The notes beneath the pieces were generated by a model that ran no database searches, was not told the DNA's origin, and saw nothing but the letters and a program-made list of their open reading frames with translations. From MED-G105 sp038522945 (GTDB lineage: Bacteria > Pseudomonadota > Alphaproteobacteria > Caulobacterales > Parvularculaceae): a stretch of 64,000 nucleotides of DNA. A program made the position numbers and the translations under genes. How positions within the stretch are numbered: position 1 is the stretch's first letter; every line of letters starts with the position of its first letter. Location: positions 372,001 to 436,000 of the forward strand of contig JBCBJV010000002.1 of assembly GCA_038522945.1 (NCBI GenBank). The letters are read 5' to 3'. This document shows, piece after piece, positions 52,604 through 61,059 of the stretch.

Positions 52604-55282
52604 ATGGCAGCAACTAAATGGGTCTACGAGTTCGGCAACGGATCGGCGGAAGGCAGCGCGTCTTTAAAGAACCTGCTGGGCGGCAAGGGTGCCAATCTCG
52701 CTGAAATGTCGAGCCTCGGCTTGCCGGTTCCGCCCGGCTTTACCATCACCACGGACGTCTGCACTGCTTTTTATGACAATGACCGTCAGTACCCTGCTGG
52801 CCTGAAAGAGGCTGTGGAGGCAGCGCTTTCCAATGTGGGGACCGCCGTTGATTGCGCTTTCGGGGATGCGGCGCGTCCGCTTCTTGTCTCAGTCCGGTCA
52901 GGTGCCCGTGCCTCCATGCCGGGAATGATGGATACGGTCCTGAACCTCGGCCTTAACGACGAGACGGTTAAAGGACTGGCGACCCTCTCCGGTGACGAAC
53001 GGTTTGCCTATGACAGCTATCGCCGGTTTATCCAGATGTACGCCAACGTCGTGTTGGAGCTGGATCACCATGTCTTTGAGGAGTTGTTGGAAAACTTCAA
53101 AGAGTCGCGGGATTATTTTCTTGATACGGAGCTTACCGCCGGCGACTGGCGCACACTGATCGGCGAGTACAAGAATGCCGTGCGCGAGAGCCTCGGGAAA
53201 GACTTTCCTCAGGACCCTGTTGAACAGCTTTGGGGCGCGATTGGCGCGGTATTCGGTTCATGGCGAAACGAGCGGGCGGAAGTCTATCGGCGCCTCCATG
53301 ATATTCCGGAAAGCTGGGGGACCGCGGTCAATGTCCAGGCGATGGTCTTTGGCAATATGGGCGAAACCTCCGCGACAGGGGTTGCCTTCACCCGCGATCC
53401 GTCCACGGGCGAAAATGCTTACTATGGGGAATTTCTCATCAATGCTCAGGGTGAGGACGTTGTTGCGGGCATCCGCACGCCTCAAGCGCTGACCCGTCGC
53501 GCTCGCGAAGCCATGGGCGATGACGAACCCTCTCTGGAAGAAGCCATGCCCGAGGCGTATGCCCAGCTTGTCGATATCTTCGGCAAGCTGGAATCCCACT
53601 ACCGGGAAATGCAGGACATTGAGTTCACCATCCAGGAAAACAAGCTCTGGATGCTACAGACCCGTAATGGCAAACGAACTGCCAAGGCAGCCCTCAAGAT
53701 CGCCGTTGATCTGTGTCAGGAGGGCATGATCGATGAACGCGAGGCTGTAATGCGGATTGATCCGCACTCGCTCGATCAACTCCTGCACCCGACCCTTGAT
53801 CCCGATGCTCCGCGCGATCTCATTTTGTCCGGCCTGCCCGCTTCGCCAGGAGCGGCAAGCGGTGAAGTCGTCTTTAACGCTGATGAAGCTGAACGTCTTG
53901 CCCAGGAAGGGCGCAAAGTCATTCTGGTACGCGTTGAGACGAGCCCGGAAGATATCCATGGCATGCATGCAGCTGCAGGGATTGTCACGGCACGGGGCGG
54001 TATGACCTCCCACGCAGCGGTCGTTGCCCGCGGCATGGGCCGGGCGTGTGTCTGCGGCGCTGGCGATCTCAAGATCGATCGGGAAGGCAAGACCTTTGAG
54101 GTGTTAGGCCGTACCGTGAATAAAGGCGATCGCATCACGATCGATGGGGGCGAAGGCAGGGTTTATCTTGGCGATGTGGCCATGATCGAACCGGAGCTTT
54201 CCGGTGACTTTGCCGCGCTCATGGAATGGGCCGACAAAGCCCGGCGCATGAGAGTGCGCGCCAATGCCGAGACGCCGAAAGACGCCGAAACTGCCCGCGG
54301 GTTCGGGGCGGAAGGCATCGGTCTTTGCCGGACTGAACACATGTTCTTTGAGGCCGACCGGATCATCGCCGTGCGCGAAATGATCCTTGCGGAAGATCAA
54401 GCCGGGCGCGAGGCAGCGTTGGAAAAGCTTCTGCCGATGCAGCGGTCTGACTTTAAGAGCCTGTTTCAGGTTATGCGCGGCTTGCCGGTGACAGTGCGCC
54501 TTCTCGATCCGCCTTTACATGAATTCCTTCCGCATTCAGATGATGAAATCGTGGAAGTTGCCAATGCCTCCGGGATGGATGCCAACAAGCTGAAGGACCG
54601 GGCTCATAAATTACACGAATTCAACCCGATGCTCGGGCATCGCGGGTGTCGCCTTGGGGTGTCGTACCCGGAGATTTATAAGATGCAGGTGCGGGCCATC
54701 ATTGAAGCGGCCATTGATGTAGGTCAGGAAACTGGCGAACAGGTCACGCCGGAAATCATGATCCCGCTCATTGCAACCCATGCGGAACTTGCCCTGTTGA
54801 AAACGCACGTCGATGACGTCGCGGCCATGGTTTTGAAAGATCGCGGCGTCACTCTCGATTATCTTGTCGGGACTATGATTGAACTCCCAAGGGCGGCGCT
54901 GACGGCCGACGAGATCGCTCAGTCTGCGGAGTTTTTCTCATTCGGTACCAATGATTTGACCCAGACAACCTTTGGCTTGTCGCGCGATGATTCTGCTGCC
55001 TTCATGCCGGATTATCTCAAAGCGAAGATCTTCGAAAAGGACCCGTTTGTCACGCTGGATGTCGATGGCGTTGGCGCGCTGGTCCAAACCGCTGCGGACA
55101 AAGGCCGTGGGGCAAGGGCCGACATTAAGCTGGGGATTTGCGGTGAACACGGAGGCGATCCGGACTCGATCCGCTTCGTTGAGGGGGTTGGGCTCGATTA
55201 TGTTTCCTGCTCCCCATATCGCACACCGATCGCCAGACTGGCCGCGGCGCAAGCTGCCCTTGCTGCATCGCAACAGGAATAA
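52604..55282 (+). CDS. ppdK: pyruvate, phosphate dikinase
   Basis: Interconverts pyruvate, ATP and phosphate with PEP, AMP and PPi. 892 residues, the usual length. The N-terminal ATP-grasp domain begins LLGGKGANLAEM, the phosphohistidine is His470 in GGMTSHAAVVARGMG, and the C-terminal PEP domain has LCRTEHMF and the catalytic Cys846 in GICGEHGGDP. The end SCSPYRTPIARLAAAQAAL is the family signature. It is a single gene; 268 bp precede it and contain no clear gene. Confidence 0.97.
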   Translation: MAATKWVYEFGNGSAEGSASLKNLLGGKGANLAEMSSLGLPVPPGFTITTDVCTAFYDNDRQYPAGLKEAVEAALSNVGTAVDCAFGDAARPLLVSVRSGARASMPGMMDTVLNLGLNDETVKGLATLSGDERFAYDSYRRFIQMYANVVLELDHHVFEELLENFKESRDYFLDTELTAGDWRTLIGEYKNAVRESLGKDFPQDPVEQLWGAIGAVFGSWRNERAEVYRRLHDIPESWGTAVNVQAMVFGNMGETSATGVAFTRDPSTGENAYYGEFLINAQGEDVVAGIRTPQALTRRAREAMGDDEPSLEEAMPEAYAQLVDIFGKLESHYREMQDIEFTIQENKLWMLQTRNGKRTAKAALKIAVDLCQEGMIDEREAVMRIDPHSLDQLLHPTLDPDAPRDLILSGLPASPGAASGEVVFNADEAERLAQEGRKVILVRVETSPEDIHGMHAAAGIVTARGGMTSHAAVVARGMGRACVCGAGDLKIDREGKTFEVLGRTVNKGDRITIDGGEGRVYLGDVAMIEPELSGDFAALMEWADKARRMRVRANAETPKDAETARGFGAEGIGLCRTEHMFFEADRIIAVREMILAEDQAGREAALEKLLPMQRSDFKSLFQVMRGLPVTVRLLDPPLHEFLPHSDDEIVEVANASGMDANKLKDRAHKLHEFNPMLGHRGCRLGVSYPEIYKMQVRAIIEAAIDVGQETGEQVTPEIMIPLIATHAELALLKTHVDDVAAMVLKDRGVTLDYLVGTMIELPRAALTADEIAQSAEFFSFGTNDLTQTTFGLSRDDSAAFMPDYLKAKIFEKDPFVTLDVDGVGALVQTAADKGRGARADIKLGICGEHGGDPDSIRFVEGVGLDYVSCSPYRTPIARLAAAQAALAASQQE

Positions 55283-55385
55283 CGCACATCGGCGGCGATC
55301 ACATCTTTGATACAGAGTGTAACAGACTGTCGATAACCTGAAGTATCTTTGTAGATTCAACGATCTAGCGAAGATCTGATAAAGG

Positions 55386-55400
55386 TTAACAGAAGGTTAA
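55386..55400. promoter_or_regulatory. candidate CtrA binding site
   Basis: TTAA-CAGAAGG-TTAA is an exact TTAA-N7-TTAA, the CtrA master-regulator motif of Caulobacter and relatives, about 205 bp before the SleB gene start. The motif is seen; binding is inferred. Confidence 0.55.
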
Positions 55401-55467
55401 ATCGGTCGGTTTGCGTTTGCGAGACCGGCTTCCCGGTGCCATATTCCGCGATATGATGAGGGCGCCG

Positions 55468-55486
55468 GGTAACCTCTTGAGTTACC
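55468..55486. promoter_or_regulatory. inverted repeat GGTAAC-N7-GTTACC
   Basis: Perfect 6-bp arms with a 7-bp spacer, between the CtrA-type site and the SleB gene. Possible regulator site. Confidence 0.35.
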
Positions 55487-55590
55487 TGCGCATTAAGACC
55501 ACCGATTGATTTTTTGTTAACGGAACACGTCGAACGGTACAGGAGTTGCGTCTGACTGTAACGCTGTGCCCGAGCTTTGATGGAAAGACC

Positions 55591-56388
55591 ATGACCGCCC
55601 GCGACTATCACGCGATCTCTTATCACTCGATCCCTGAGATCAACTGGAACCTGCGCAGCTTAATGGCAGCGGTGGGCATCGCATCATGCTTGTTGCTGAC
55701 GGCAATGAGCACCACGGCGTCTGCCCGTCGCGCCGAAGCAGCAAAGATCGCGCAAGACGCGATCGCTAATGAAGCAACGCTTCTGGCTGAGTTCGCTGAT
55801 TATCTCGCCGCGGAAACCTCTACGACTCGCACGTCCCTGCAACAGCCGCGCTTGAAGCCAATGGTAGAGACCGCCGACGTGGTCCTTCAGGATGCGCCCG
55901 TTGAGGATCTCGTGAATTTCAATTTCGATGTGATCGATATGGCGGCCCTTGACGCAGAGGAACATCGATGTCTCGCACAAGCGATTTACTATGAGGCGCG
56001 CAGCGAAAGCCGTGTCGGACAAGCGGCGGTCGCCGATGTGGTGCTGAACCGTGTGGCAACTTCAGTTTATCCGAACACGATTTGTGGTGTGGTTTTCCAA
56101 GGCTCTCACCGAAAGACCGGTTGCCAGTTCTCCTTTACCTGCGATGGGTCCATGAAAGCTCGGCTCAATACGCGCAAATGGATCGCGTCGGAAAAGCTCG
56201 CCGGTGCAATTCTATCGGGGATGCGCTTACCAGTTAGCAGGGAGGCGACCCACTATCACGCTAATTATGTGAATCCCTATTGGGCGAAAAAGCTGACGCC
56301 AACGGCAACAATCGGGACCCACAAGTTTTATCGGTTCCCTAGCAAAAAAGTCCGCGCAGCGGCACCAGCCGCGACCGTGGAAATGTAA
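55591..56388 (+). CDS. SleB-type cell wall hydrolase
   Basis: A 265-residue envelope protein. A hydrophobic segment near residues 25-45 (SLMAAVGIASCLLLTAMS) serves as a signal or anchor. After a linker comes the hydrolase_2/SleB domain (CLAQAIYYEARSESRVGQAA through THYHANYVNPYWAKKL), with the catalytic Glu in YYEARSE. Such enzymes cut peptidoglycan in spore cortex or cell division. The ATG at 55591 has GGAAAG just before it. A CtrA site upstream suggests cell-cycle-timed expression. Confidence 0.85.
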   Translation: MTARDYHAISYHSIPEINWNLRSLMAAVGIASCLLLTAMSTTASARRAEAAKIAQDAIANEATLLAEFADYLAAETSTTRTSLQQPRLKPMVETADVVLQDAPVEDLVNFNFDVIDMAALDAEEHRCLAQAIYYEARSESRVGQAAVADVVLNRVATSVYPNTICGVVFQGSHRKTGCQFSFTCDGSMKARLNTRKWIASEKLAGAILSGMRLPVSREATHYHANYVNPYWAKKLTPTATIGTHKFYRFPSKKVRAAAPAATVEM

Positions 56389-56482
56389 TCCGCTTTTTGC
56401 TTAGGGGGGTGCCATTCCTTCGGATGTTCCTGCCGTGCATTTCTTGTGAGGCCTGGTTCTCTGCCTTGAACATCACTCCTAT

Positions 56483-56497
56483 TTAAGGTCACTTGAA
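56483..56497. promoter_or_regulatory. CtrA-like site, one half imperfect
   Basis: TTAA-GGTCACT-TGAA, 43 bp before the next gene. The right half has one mismatch to the TTAA consensus, so it is a weak candidate on its own, though it lies close to the exact site at 55386. Confidence 0.3.
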
Positions 56498-56539
56498 GGC
56501 CGAATGCGGTCTTGCCGCAGGGAGTTAAGAGGGGATGTG

Positions 56540-57265
56540 ATGATTGGGACTTGGTTTTCTGAAAACTGGATGTCCGGGGATTTCATCAGCAACATTGCTG
56601 CTGGGCTCATCATTTTTGCTCTGGAGATCGCATTTCTTGTGATCTTCGTGCCCGGCTATTTGCGCTTTATCCGTGACCGTCGTTTGAAAGAACCGCGTTC
56701 GCTGTTGATGGAAGACTTCATCGGTCATGCCTATATTCGCTTTCATGCGATCAGAGATGTGTTGCGTTGCGCTTGGTGTGAGGGGGATATTCAAGCCGCA
56801 ATTGATCAGCATGAAACCTTTAACGAATTCCGAAACTATTATGAGCAACAGGCGAACCTATTGTCATTTGCGATAGACGAAACGTTTGCAAAGTTCGTCC
56901 ACGGTTCATTATCTAATCAAGGTGCAATGATGCGGGCCATGATTATCAAATCGGCCCGTCGTCATGGACTGCCCGAACCGACTATTTTCACTTCCTGGAA
57001 TACCGAACTTGCCGATAACTTTACCGCAGATGAGCTTCTGGAAAAGCAAATCGCCAATGTTCATTATCAGGCCGCGGCCATTGATGGGATCGACAAAGCC
57101 TTTCGGCGCAAAGGCTATCGCTTTAAGATGTTCAATATACTGAATGCCCGTGACGATGAGTTTCTGGACCTTAAGCGGATCCGTGATTTTACCGACCAGT
57201 TGCGGACGTCAGCCGATGCGCTGCGTCAAGAGTTTCGCGAGGGGGCGAAGTCGCATTCAGGTTAG
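56540..57265 (+). CDS. membrane-anchored protein of unknown function
   Basis: A 241-residue protein with one N-terminal membrane helix (AAGLIIFALEIAFLVIFVPGYL) followed by a basic stop-transfer and a mainly helical cytoplasmic domain of about 200 residues containing IQAAIDQHETFNEFRNYYEQ and KIANVHYQAAAIDGID-like segments. I do not recognise a family. The ATG at 56540 follows GAGGGG. It overlaps the convergent nadC stop by 9 bp. A CtrA-like site precedes it, as for the SleB gene. Confidence 0.6.
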   Translation: MIGTWFSENWMSGDFISNIAAGLIIFALEIAFLVIFVPGYLRFIRDRRLKEPRSLLMEDFIGHAYIRFHAIRDVLRCAWCEGDIQAAIDQHETFNEFRNYYEQQANLLSFAIDETFAKFVHGSLSNQGAMMRAMIIKSARRHGLPEPTIFTSWNTELADNFTADELLEKQIANVHYQAAAIDGIDKAFRRKGYRFKMFNILNARDDEFLDLKRIRDFTDQLRTSADALRQEFREGAKSHSG

Positions 57266-58099
57266 AAAATCTAGTCCCAGATCAAGGTTCGGGGCAGAGT
57301 GGGTCAGTGCGCCAGACGATATGGTGTCGACACCTGTTTCAGCGATACCGGCCACTGTCTCAAGCGTGACATTACCTGAGGCTTCCAATCGCGCGCGCCC
57401 TTTCGTCAGGCGCACTGCTTCGCGCAATTCGTCCGTTGACATATTATCGAGCAGAATAATATCTGCACCGCCTGTAAGGGCTGCTTCAAGCTGGTCTAAC
57501 CGGTCTATTTCGATCTCGATTTTAACGGTATGTCCCACATGAGTTCTCACGGCCGCTAGGGCCGCATTGATCCCGCCCGCGGCAATAATATGATTGTCCT
57601 TGATCATGACCGCATCAAAAAGCCCGAAGCGATGGTTCTTGCCGCCGCCGCACTTCACCGCATGCTTTTCAAACGCTCGCAGGCCAGGGGTCGTCTTGCG
57701 CGTGCAAGCGATTTGAGCCTCGGTATGGGATACCGCGTCTACAAGCGCGGCGGTCATTGTCGCGATACCTGATAAGCGCCCCAGATAATTGAGGGCGATC
57801 CGTTCTGCGGTCAGGATCGCACGGGAAGGTCCTTCGATCCTCGCGATCACACCGCCTTTGGTGACGCGCGCGCCATCCTCGATCTGAAAGTTGGTGTTTG
57901 TCTCTGTGCTGAGGTACTCAAATGCCGCGCGCGCCAGATCTAGCCCGGCAATGGTGCCCGGCTTGCGTGCGGCGATGACCGTTTTGGAGGTTGCATCTGC
58001 CGGGATACAGGCGTCGGTGGTAATGTCCCCGGAAAGACCAAGGTCTTCGGCAAAAGCGGCCTCTATGGCACGGTCGATCAAGGGGCGGGGAAGGGTCAT
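57257..58099 (-). CDS. nadC: nicotinate-nucleotide diphosphorylase (quinolinate phosphoribosyltransferase)
   Basis: Joins quinolinate and PRPP to nicotinate mononucleotide, the last step of de novo NAD precursor synthesis. 280 residues with the family segments ALNYLGRLSGIAT, CTRKTTPGLRAFEKHAVKCG (PRPP/quinolinate site), and VMIKDNHI. Its start overlaps the nadB stop by 4 bp, showing translational coupling. Confidence 0.96.
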   Translation of the reverse strand: MTLPRPLIDRAIEAAFAEDLGLSGDITTDACIPADATSKTVIAARKPGTIAGLDLARAAFEYLSTETNTNFQIEDGARVTKGGVIARIEGPSRAILTAERIALNYLGRLSGIATMTAALVDAVSHTEAQIACTRKTTPGLRAFEKHAVKCGGGKNHRFGLFDAVMIKDNHIIAAGGINAALAAVRTHVGHTVKIEIEIDRLDQLEAALTGGADIILLDNMSTDELREAVRLTKGRARLEASGNVTLETVAGIAETGVDTISSGALTHSAPNLDLGLDFLT

Positions 58100-59655
58100 G
58101 GCGTTCCGGTCTCTAAAGGCTCATGGCGCACGGTAAGGCCATCCGCCGATAGCTGACAAATGGAACGATAAGGCTCGTTTGCTGGCGCGTGGTAGTCCGT
58201 ACGGAAATGACCGCCGCGACTTTCGTGCCGTGCGCTAGCAGCGGCGAGGATAATCTCAGTGGTCGTGAGCGCAGAGAGGAGCCCGCTAGTCATTGCGTCA
58301 TAGGATTTCAGGTCGTCGACAACCCCTCGCGTTGCGTTGAGGCTCTCTTCTGACCTCAGGAGCGCGGCCCCTTCCGACATGGCGTGCCGCAAGGCGGCAC
58401 AGGCAACAGGGTCGGCGGGCTTCGCCGGCAAGGCGAGCCGGTCTTCAGGGCAATTGGCCCCGGAGACCGGTTTGAGGTCTGCGTCACGCAAGGTATCAGC
58501 GATGCGATGGCCGAAGACGACCGCCTCCAAAAGAGAGTTGGAGGCAAGCCGGTTCGCGCCATGAATGCCGGTGGACGCAACTTCACCAACGGCCCAGAAC
58601 CCTTCCAGTGAGCTGGCCCCATCCAGGTCCGTCAGTATGCCGCCCATATGGTAGTGGCAGGCGGGTGCCACGGGTATCGGTTCGACGCGGGGGTCAATGC
58701 CATTGCTTCTGGCGGCCGCAAAAACGGTTGGGAACCTTTCCGGAAATGTCGACCCAATCGCGGATGTTGCGTCCAGGAAGGCACCGCGCCCGCTAGCGCG
58801 TTCAGCTTCCACGGCACGGGCGACCACATCCCGAGGGGCGAGTTCCATGTCGGGATGGTAGTCGCTCATAAAGCGGCGGCCTTGCCCGTCAATCAAATGC
58901 GCGCCGTCCCCGCGGAGCGCTTCTGTCGCGAGGGGGGCCGGGTCGGCGCCAACATCAAAAGCGGTCGGGTGAAACTGGACAAACTCCGGATCACGGATCA
59001 AGGCACCCGCGCGAGCCGCAAATGCAAGGCCGTGACCTTGCGCGCGTACCGGGTTGGTGGTGACGGCGTAAAGCCCGCCGAGCCCGCCGGTCGCCAGCAC
59101 TGTTGCGCTTGCCTTAAAGTGCTCCCGGGTCTGACGGTCTACATCGTGAACCAGCGCGCCAGTAACGTGGCCTTCATCGTCCGTCAGTAGATCCTCCACG
59201 ACCATCCGCTCTAGGATGGTAATGTGAGGAGCGGATTGAGCGGTCTCAATCAATGCTGCCATGATGGCGGCCCCGGCCTGATCCCCGGTGGCGTGAACAA
59301 CGCGGTCTCGGGAATGGGCCGCTTCCCGACCCACTTTCAAATTGCCGTCCGCATCAAGATCAAAGGGCACGCCATAGCGCAGGAGGTCTTCAATGCGGGC
59401 AGGGCCTTCTTCACAGAGAACGCGGGCCGCTTCCGGGATCACGAGCCCGGCGCCCGCCTTGATCGTGTCTTCGATATGGAGCGCGGGCGTATCGTCCGGC
59501 GCAACGGCGGCTGCAATCCCGCCTTGTGCCCAGCCGGAGGACCCCCCCTTGCCGAGCTTGCGCGCAGTGATGACGGTCACTGGTCGCGGTGCCAACTTCA
59601 GGGCCGTGAATAACCCTGCGACGCCGGCGCCAATGATGAGGATGTTGGTGTTCAC
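58096..59655 (-). CDS. nadB: L-aspartate oxidase
   Basis: Oxidises aspartate to iminoaspartate, the first step of NAD synthesis. 519 residues with the N-terminal FAD site IIGAGVAGLFTAL and GKGGSSGWAQGGIAAA, and the family ATGGLGGLYAVTTNP and PACHYHMGGILTDL. The start is a GTG at 59655; its ribosome binding site GAGGAA lies at the end of a palindromic repeat (see 59664). It precedes nadC with a 4-bp overlap. Confidence 0.96.
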   Translation of the reverse strand: MNTNILIIGAGVAGLFTALKLAPRPVTVITARKLGKGGSSGWAQGGIAAAVAPDDTPALHIEDTIKAGAGLVIPEAARVLCEEGPARIEDLLRYGVPFDLDADGNLKVGREAAHSRDRVVHATGDQAGAAIMAALIETAQSAPHITILERMVVEDLLTDDEGHVTGALVHDVDRQTREHFKASATVLATGGLGGLYAVTTNPVRAQGHGLAFAARAGALIRDPEFVQFHPTAFDVGADPAPLATEALRGDGAHLIDGQGRRFMSDYHPDMELAPRDVVARAVEAERASGRGAFLDATSAIGSTFPERFPTVFAAARSNGIDPRVEPIPVAPACHYHMGGILTDLDGASSLEGFWAVGEVASTGIHGANRLASNSLLEAVVFGHRIADTLRDADLKPVSGANCPEDRLALPAKPADPVACAALRHAMSEGAALLRSEESLNATRGVVDDLKSYDAMTSGLLSALTTTEIILAAASARHESRGGHFRTDYHAPANEPYRSICQLSADGLTVRHEPLETGTP

Positions 59656-59663
59656 TAAGAATT

Positions 59664-59772
59664 CCTCATCCTGAGGAGCGATCCATCGGGATCGCGTCCC
59701 GAAGGATTGCCGTCTGGCGGGGTGCTGGTCGGCATCCTTCGAGTCTCACTTCGTTCGCACCTCAGGAAGAGG
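59664..59772. repeat. palindromic intergenic repeat between nadA and nadB
   Basis: The left arm (59664 to about 59711, beginning CCTCATCCTGAGGAGCGATC and ending CCGAAGGATTGCC) and right arm (about 59731-59772, beginning GGCATCCTTCGAG and ending CCTCAGGAAGAGG) are imperfect inverted copies. This CCTCATCCTGAGGA...CGAAGGATG type of element is dispersed in many alphaproteobacterial genomes. Its outer end, on the minus strand, supplies the GAGG used before nadB. Confidence 0.8.
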
Positions 59773-59785
59773 TAGCGGTGTGTCT

Positions 59786-60907
59786 TCAAACCCGCGTTTC
59801 AACCGCCACTACTTCAGGCGCATGCTTGTGATCATACATGCTCTGGCGCGTGAGCGGCAGGGCAATCATGCGCTCAATGGCAAGACGCGCACGGTCGGCC
59901 ACGTCCGGGTCGATCAGGATTTCGTGTTCCATCGTCTGAAGCGACGCCAGGATTTTCGGCAGAGAGATCCGCTTCATGTGCGGGCAGATATTGCACGGTC
60001 GCACGAAATTCACATTTGGATTGTCCAGCGAGATATTGTCCGACATGGAACATTCCGTAATGAGAACAACCTTCTCCGGCTGATTTTCTTTCACATAATT
60101 GGAAAGCCCGCTGGTGGAGCCAGTAAAGTCCGAGGCGGCGACAACGTCCGGTGGACATTCCGGGTGCGCCAGAACGATGACGCCCGGGTTCGCCGCGCGT
60201 AGCTCTTCAATGTCTTCCACGGAAAAGCGCTCGTGGACTTCGCAGCCGCCGGCCCAGGTGACGATCTTGACGGTCGTCATGGCGGCGACGTTTTTCGCCA
60301 GCCACTGGTCGGGCAGGAAGATCACCGTGTCGGAGTTCCATTCTTTGGCGGCCCACTCCACAACTTCAACCGCATTGGACGAAGTGCAACAGATATCAGT
60401 CTCGGCTTTAACGTCCGCATACGTGTTCACGTACGTGACCACCGGAGCGCCAGGATATTTCTGTTTCAGGAGGCGGATGTCCGCGCCGGTGATGGAGGAG
60501 GCAAGCGAACAGCCTGCCTTCATGTCAGGGATCAGGACTTTTTTGTCCGGACACAGAATCTTTGACGTGTCCGCCATAAACTTCACGCCCGCCTGGACGA
60601 TAACGTCCGCATCGGTCTTGGCCGCTTCCTTGGCGAGCTGCAGACTGTCGCCGGCAAAATCACCAACGCAAGCAAAAATCTCCGGCGTCATGTAATTGTG
60701 CGCGAGAATGACCGCATTTTTTTCTTTTTTGAGATCATTGATCGCCGCGATGTAAGGGGCGTGCATGCGCCACTCAAACTCCGGCACCAAATCCGCCACC
60801 CGCGCGTAGAGGTGGTTGGTCTTGGCTTTCACCTCATCGGTGTATGGTAGTTGCCGCGCCGCAGGCTTCAGCGGTGCGACAGGAATTTCAGACCCAAAAG
60901 CAGGCAT
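59786..60907 (-). CDS. nadA: quinolinate synthase
   Basis: Condenses iminoaspartate with dihydroxyacetone phosphate to quinolinate with a 4Fe-4S cluster. 373 residues. Conserved cysteine segments are visible: FACVGDFAGDSLQL, DICCTSSNAVEVVEW and RPCNICPHMKRISL, which supply the three cluster ligands. AAGGAGG is placed 6 nt before the ATG. An inverted repeat at 60931 may be an operator. Confidence 0.96.
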   Translation of the reverse strand: MPAFGSEIPVAPLKPAARQLPYTDEVKAKTNHLYARVADLVPEFEWRMHAPYIAAINDLKKEKNAVILAHNYMTPEIFACVGDFAGDSLQLAKEAAKTDADVIVQAGVKFMADTSKILCPDKKVLIPDMKAGCSLASSITGADIRLLKQKYPGAPVVTYVNTYADVKAETDICCTSSNAVEVVEWAAKEWNSDTVIFLPDQWLAKNVAAMTTVKIVTWAGGCEVHERFSVEDIEELRAANPGVIVLAHPECPPDVVAASDFTGSTSGLSNYVKENQPEKVVLITECSMSDNISLDNPNVNFVRPCNICPHMKRISLPKILASLQTMEHEILIDPDVADRARLAIERMIALPLTRQSMYDHKHAPEVVAVETRV

Positions 60908-60930
60908 GGTAAGCCTCCTTCCCCAATAGT

Positions 60931-60949
60931 TATGCTCATCAAGAGCATA
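60931..60949. promoter_or_regulatory. candidate NrtR operator upstream of nadA
   Basis: TATGCTC-ATCAA-GAGCATA, a perfect 7+7 inverted repeat, lies 24 bp before the nadA ATG and downstream of a possible -10 (TATAAC on the minus strand). NrtR repressors bind palindromes at nad promoters, and an NrtR-like gene is adjacent. Confidence 0.55.
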
Positions 60950-61059
60950 TATAGGTTATAAAAAATTGCCCGCAAGGGCGAAACCAGCAAAATAGAGGGC
61001 GGATTGCTGGGGTCAATAGGCGTGATCACCAGGAATTAACCGTCTAAATTCAGTTTTGC

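Larger units (their letters stand above)
55283..55590. other. 308-bp upstream region of the SleB-type gene
   Basis: Contains a CtrA-type site at 55386 and a second inverted repeat GGTAAC-N7-GTTACC at 55468-55486. It also holds the end of ppdK; I see no gene in it. Confidence 0.5.
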
